The position numbers and the translations under genes are program-made. A stretch of 10,052 bases of DNA, from positions 1 through 10,052 of the forward strand of contig CAYVXD010000146.1 of NCBI GenBank assembly GCA_964454265.1. Reading direction: 5' to 3'. Below are positions 7,474-10,052 of this stretch, piece by piece. This DNA comes from JAUWMI01 sp964454265. Its GTDB lineage: Bacteria > Sumerlaeota > Sumerlaeia > MWCT01 > JAUWMI01. Under the pieces are notes generated by a model. It was not told the DNA's origin, searched no databases, and saw nothing but the letters and a program-made list of their open reading frames with translations. Numbering within the stretch: position 1 is the stretch's first letter; every line of letters starts with the position of its first letter.

Positions 7474-7496
7474 CCTCCTGTGCAGGAGGGGTTTTT
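7474..7496 (+). terminator. Intrinsic terminator / possible attenuator before the epimerase gene
   Basis: CCTCCTG (7474-7480) pairs perfectly with CAGGAGG (7483-7489), realistically 6 bp with a GTGC loop, and five T follow at 7492-7496. It ends 58 bases before the epimerase ATG on the same strand. It either ends an upstream transcript or acts as an attenuator. An alternative pairing of its 5' arm with the leader ribosome site (AGGAGCC 7428-7434 with 7472-7479, one bulge) would prevent it. Confidence 0.6.
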
Positions 7497-7553
7497 GGTG
7501 TATTTCGTTTATCGGTCTTGTCGGCGCGATTTTAGCAGAGAGGTTCGAGAAGG

Positions 7554-8669
7554 ATGAATATTCTGGTGACAGGTGGGGCGGGGTTTGTAGGGAGTCATCT
7601 GGTAGATGCGCTGGTTGGAGGGGGGTACCAAGTACGTGTGCTGGATAATTTAGATCCGCAGGTGCATGGGACAGAGCAGCGGTTACCGTCGTATTTCAAC
7701 CGTTCGGCGGAGCTGCAGATAGGTGATGTGCGGAATCGGGATCACGTGGCTAAGGCGATGGAGGATATGGAGGTAGTTTTTCATCTAGCGGCTGCTGTGG
7801 GGGTGGGGCAGTCGATGTATGAGATTGAACGGTACGTGGATGTGAATGTGCGTGGGACCGCGAATCTGCTGGATGTGCTTGTGAATAATAAGTTGGGGGT
7901 GCGGAAGATGATCGTGGCGTCGTCAATGTCGGTTTATGGGGAAGGTGCGTACATGTGTGGGAAGTGTGGGAATAGGGATGCGGGGATGCGAAGTGAGGAG
8001 CAGCTCAAGCGCCGTGAGTGGGAGATGAGGTGCGAGCAGTGTGGCGCAGAGATGGTAGGGGAGGCCACGGGTGAGGGGAAGGCGCTGGAGCCGACCTCGG
8101 TGTATGCGGCGACGAAGCGGAGTCAGGAGGAGCTGGTGTTGACTGTAGGGTTGGCGTACGGGATCAAGGCAGTGGCGTTGCGGTATTTTAATATTTACGG
8201 GCCACGGCAGGCGTTGAGTAATCCCTATACGGGGGTGTGTGCGATTTTTTCGACGCGTATTACGAACGGACATGCGCCGATGATTTACGAAGATGGGCGC
8301 CAGACGCGGGATTTCGTCCACGTGGGTGACGTTGTACGGGCGAACATGCTGGCGATGGAAGAAGAAGGGATGAATTTTGGGGTGTTTAATGTTGGGACAG
8401 GTAAGCCGACCAGTATTGCAAATCTGGCGCAATTGCTGATCGAGTTGTACGGTGCGGATGTTGGGTTGGAAATCGAGGACAAATTTCGTACTGGGGATAT
8501 TCGACATTGCTATGCGGATATACGCAAGATTCAGCGGTTTGGATTCGCGCCGATGGTTGAGTTTCGCGAGGGGATGAGAGAGCTGGTGGAGTGGGGTAAG
8601 GGCGAGCGAGCGCAGGACCGCGTGGCGGAGGCTCAGGAGGAGTTGAGGCGGAAGGGTTTGGTGAAGTAG
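7554..8669 (+). CDS. NAD-dependent sugar epimerase, dTDP-L-rhamnose 4-epimerase type, with internal zinc ribbon
   Basis: This extended short-chain dehydrogenase/reductase, 371 residues, probably acts on a nucleotide-linked deoxysugar used for surface polysaccharide. It shows the NAD-binding TGGAGFVG (6-13, GxxGxxG), D31 after beta-2, HLAA (77-80), S123-S124, and the catalytic Y184-x3-K188. Downstream are RYFNIYGPRQ and the substrate-side RQTRDFVHVGDV. The segments LDNLDPQVHG (30-39) and AVGVGQSMYEIERYV (81-95) recall the dTDP-L-rhamnose 4-epimerase (WbiB-like) group. Between the catalytic Ser and Tyr is a CxxC...CxxC insertion (C135, C138, C160, C163), likely a zinc ribbon, also known in that group. 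AGAGAGG (7537-7543) lies ten bases before the ATG. No other sugar gene is in view. The fold is near certain, and the exact substrate is inferred from remembered family features. Confidence 0.9.
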   Translation: MNILVTGGAGFVGSHLVDALVGGGYQVRVLDNLDPQVHGTEQRLPSYFNRSAELQIGDVRNRDHVAKAMEDMEVVFHLAAAVGVGQSMYEIERYVDVNVRGTANLLDVLVNNKLGVRKMIVASSMSVYGEGAYMCGKCGNRDAGMRSEEQLKRREWEMRCEQCGAEMVGEATGEGKALEPTSVYAATKRSQEELVLTVGLAYGIKAVALRYFNIYGPRQALSNPYTGVCAIFSTRITNGHAPMIYEDGRQTRDFVHVGDVVRANMLAMEEEGMNFGVFNVGTGKPTSIANLAQLLIELYGADVGLEIEDKFRTGDIRHCYADIRKIQRFGFAPMVEFREGMRELVEWGKGERAQDRVAEAQEELRRKGLVK

Positions 8670-8685
8670 GGATGAAGGGAGTAGA

Positions 8686-8710
8686 GGCGGATTATAATCT
8701 GCCCCTTTTT
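8686..8710 (+). terminator. Palindrome plus T5, likely terminator of the epimerase gene
   Basis: GGCGGATTA (8686-8694) pairs with TAATCTGCC (8695-8703) over 9 bp including one G-T pair, and five T follow at 8706-8710. It begins 17 bases after the epimerase stop. The right half (GATTATAATC then TGCCCCT) combines the core of the palindrome at 4545 with the arm of the one at 7286. The left arm is degraded, so the terminator may have been recruited from the repeat family. With no loop in the perfect core, the real hairpin would open a few central A-T pairs. Confidence 0.5.
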
Positions 8711-8717
8711 GTTGAAG

Positions 8718-8748
8718 CTCACGCAAAGGCGCAAAGACGCAAAGAAAA
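8718..8748. repeat. Dispersed CGCAAAG-type repeat, second copy
   Basis: The first 19 bases, CTCACGCAAAGGCGCAAAG, are identical to 5698-5716. They are followed by one more ACGCAAAG unit and an A-rich end, giving three near-tandem CGCAAAG units in all. Unlike the 5698 copy, no inverted partner is found in the following 90 bases. It lies between convergent epimerase and rtcA. Similar short repeats are, from memory, scattered between genes of many environmental bacteria. Confidence 0.6.
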
Positions 8749-8837
8749 CACGATTTAGGATTGGACAATTTTATTTCTGTAGCACGAGTGTATGATGAAC
8801 CGCAATTTTCATCTAAATCCTATGAACCAGGCTTACG

Positions 8838-9845
8838 TTAACTTGTAGAGGTGGAGATGGTGGTGTTGGTGATGTGGAACGTGACGGGGAGGAAGCGCTT
8901 GATGACGTAGCAGTTGGTGCGGCAGTGCTCGGTGATGGTGCTGGTGGAGAGTGAGCCTGTAGCGAGGGCGAGATAAGGAAGGAGTTGATCTGCGGCGTGG
9001 GAGTCAACCACGCCGTTTTTATATTCGCCCAGGAGTTCGTTGGCGGCTTGCTGGCCGATGCGTTCGGCAGGGATACCGCGTTCGCCAATGGCGCTTGCGG
9101 CAATGCGGGAGTGTTTGGTTTCGATCCAGCAGAGGATGCCGGAGCCTGGGCAGAGGGTGTTGGTGTAGGAGAGGTGTATGCGTGGTTCAAGAGGGAAGTG
9201 GGTTGCGAGGAGCTGGTGCGCGGCATTGGCCTGGCGTTCAGCGACGCGGGCTTTTTCGAGCATGGAGGAGGCAACGGAGAGGATGTTGAGCTGTTGGAGC
9301 TCGCCCTGGGAGGTGAGGTTGAAGGGGCGGAGCGCGGCTGGACGGACGGTGACACGGATGTTGGCACCGCCTTTGGGATAGAAGCCTTCGCGGAGGATGT
9401 CGAGGGCGACATTGTAGCCGTGGTGGGTAAGGAGTGGGAGAAGGACGTACTGGAGGTAGGATGCAGGAGGTGCCCATTTGCCGTAGGTTGCGCCGCCGTT
9501 GATGGTGATGGTGAGAGAGGAGTGGAGAGCGGCGATGAGGAGGGCCTGGAGCACGAGGCCGATGGAGCCGGCGGTAGATATGGTGATGTTGAGATCGGTG
9601 TCGCGGATGGGTTGGGGTTGAAAGGAGATTTCGCGCGAGCCTTTTTCAGCGCCGGTGAGGGAAGCGCGAGCAAGCTGGGCAACGGCGCGGAGGGCCTGAA
9701 GATGCTGTTCCTGAAGGCCGGGATTGCGGCGTTTGGAGCGGATGTTCAAAATGCGGCAGGGTGTAGCGGTGAGCGCAGCGAGGCCTATGGCGGTGCGTAG
9801 AATTTGTCCGCCACCAGAGCCGTATTCGCCATCTATTTCGATCAT
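8838..9845 (-). CDS. rtcA: RNA 3'-terminal phosphate cyclase
   Basis: RtcA converts RNA 3'-phosphate ends to 2',3'-cyclic phosphates using ATP, through a covalent AMP-histidine intermediate, and takes part in RNA end repair. From the ATG at 9845 it has 335 residues, close to the E. coli enzyme (about 338), and begins MIEIDGEYGSGGGQILRTA as the family does. A further ATG at 9893 would add 16 unlike residues. Neither start has a strong ribosome site. Other landmarks are GGATYGKWAPPASYLQ (118-132 region), EGFYPKGGA (153-161) and the adenylation motif DSHAADQ with H283. The family signature, as I remember it, reads [RH]G-xx-P-x-GGG; here it is E at the first position and A161 for the last Gly. 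No rtcB or rtcR is nearby in the window. Its coding strand is very C-rich, ending in a run of Thr/Ser/Ile codons with C in third position. Confidence 0.92.
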   Translation of the reverse strand: MIEIDGEYGSGGGQILRTAIGLAALTATPCRILNIRSKRRNPGLQEQHLQALRAVAQLARASLTGAEKGSREISFQPQPIRDTDLNITISTAGSIGLVLQALLIAALHSSLTITINGGATYGKWAPPASYLQYVLLPLLTHHGYNVALDILREGFYPKGGANIRVTVRPAALRPFNLTSQGELQQLNILSVASSMLEKARVAERQANAAHQLLATHFPLEPRIHLSYTNTLCPGSGILCWIETKHSRIAASAIGERGIPAERIGQQAANELLGEYKNGVVDSHAADQLLPYLALATGSLSTSTITEHCRTNCYVIKRFLPVTFHITNTTISTSTS

Positions 9846-10003
9846 GGAGCGCTCAATTCCAGTTGCGATCCTGGTTGTCTGAGGGAAGCGCATAAACGTA
9901 ATTTCAAGGAAAAACCACTAGCAGAGAGTAGGAGGCGGCACAAGGGATTTCCGGGTGTGAGGTGGTTGCAGGATTTTTATCTGGGATTTTGCATTTGGGT
10001 ATT

Positions 10004-10034
10004 GCGAGGGGTCCGCCGCGGCGGAACCCCTCGC
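10004..10034. repeat. 31-base GC-rich near-palindrome at the window edge
   Basis: GCGAGGGGTCCGCCG is followed by CGGCGGAACCCCTCGC. The halves are reverse complements except for one extra A in the right half, which gives a stem of about 15 bp with a single bulge. AGGGG/CCCCT arms resemble those of the palindrome at 7287. It is followed by a C/T-rich stretch without a T-run. It lies about 160 bases upstream of rtcA, so it might be a repeat copy or the end of an element outside the window. Confidence 0.6.
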
Positions 10035-10052
10035 GCTCCCCTCCTAAACCTT

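Larger units (their letters stand above)
7010..7553. other. 544-base intergenic region, sigma gene to epimerase gene
   Basis: No sizeable gene is visible. In order it holds a G-rich stretch with many GG runs (about 7048-7092), a branched foldable element with a T7 tail (7166-7242), a direct repeat AGGCTAG (7257-7263 and 7271-7277), a palindrome (7286-7311), a small hairpin CCTGT/ACAGG (7352-7369), and a perfect -35 TTGACA (7390-7395) with only a poor -10 (TTAAAG, 7411-7416). A nine-codon reading frame then runs straight into an intrinsic terminator (7442-7496), and last comes the epimerase ribosome site. Confidence 0.6.

Noticed and set aside
7923..8768. 281-codon minus-strand frame opposite the epimerase gene
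   Set aside because: It runs through the zinc-ribbon and catalytic part of the epimerase and into the CGCAAAG repeat, and its translation is low in information.
8813..9682. 289-codon minus-strand frame overlapping rtcA in another frame
   Set aside because: Its Ser/Pro/Ala-rich wording comes from C-rich composition, whereas the rtcA frame carries the family motifs throughout.
8985..9800. 271-codon plus-strand frame opposite rtcA
   Set aside because: It is a Gly/Glu/Ala-rich antisense shadow of rtcA with no recognisable motif.
1..10052. CRISPR array, tRNA or rRNA genes, transposase or phage genes
   Set aside because: No regularly spaced repeats, no T-loop-like tRNA signature and no such protein frames were seen on either strand.

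Overview
The window looks like chromosome from an uncultured, Gram-negative-type bacterium, with G+C near half. RpoC carries the large trigger-loop insertion (SI3) found in Proteobacteria, Bacteroidota, PVC groups and other Gram-negatives and absent from Bacillus. Its wording seems closest to PVC-like or other deep-branching candidate phyla, but that is an impression. Five full-length protein genes cover about 79% of the window; the rest is unusually rich in palindromes and short dispersed repeats. The plus strand is G-rich in genes of both orientations, which suggests a strong replication-strand skew with the plus strand as leading strand.

Layout: (1) 1-36, acidic C-terminal tail of a probable rpoB. 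(2) 169-4389 (+), rpoC, closed by a clear intrinsic terminator at 4455-4487. (3) 4545-4572, a perfect 28-bp palindrome between convergent rpoC and thiD. (4) 4635-5444 (-), thiD of thiamine synthesis. (5) 5445-6181, a 737-base gap with an 83-bp inverted-repeat element and operator-like dyads before the next gene. (6) 6182-7009 (+), a 275-residue sigma-70 family factor without region 1.1. (7) 7010-7553, a 544-base gap with a branched foldable element ending in seven T, a second palindrome, and a possible leader-peptide/terminator module. (8) 7554-8669 (+), a nucleotide-sugar epimerase of the dTDP-L-rhamnose 4-epimerase type with an internal zinc ribbon. (9) 8670-8837, a third palindrome and a copy of a CGCAAAG-type dispersed repeat between convergent genes. 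(10) 8838-9845 (-), rtcA, the RNA 3'-phosphate cyclase. (11) 10004-10034, a large GC-rich near-palindrome at the window edge.

Apart from rpoB-rpoC, the genes are functionally unrelated and appear to be single transcription units: core transcription, a cofactor kinase, an alternative sigma factor, a surface-sugar enzyme and an RNA-end-processing enzyme. No defence, phage or integrative element is visible. The most unusual points are a four-cysteine insertion near the N-terminus of RpoC, a possible attenuator in front of the epimerase gene with mutually exclusive pairings, and a family of palindromes that share arms but differ in their cores.
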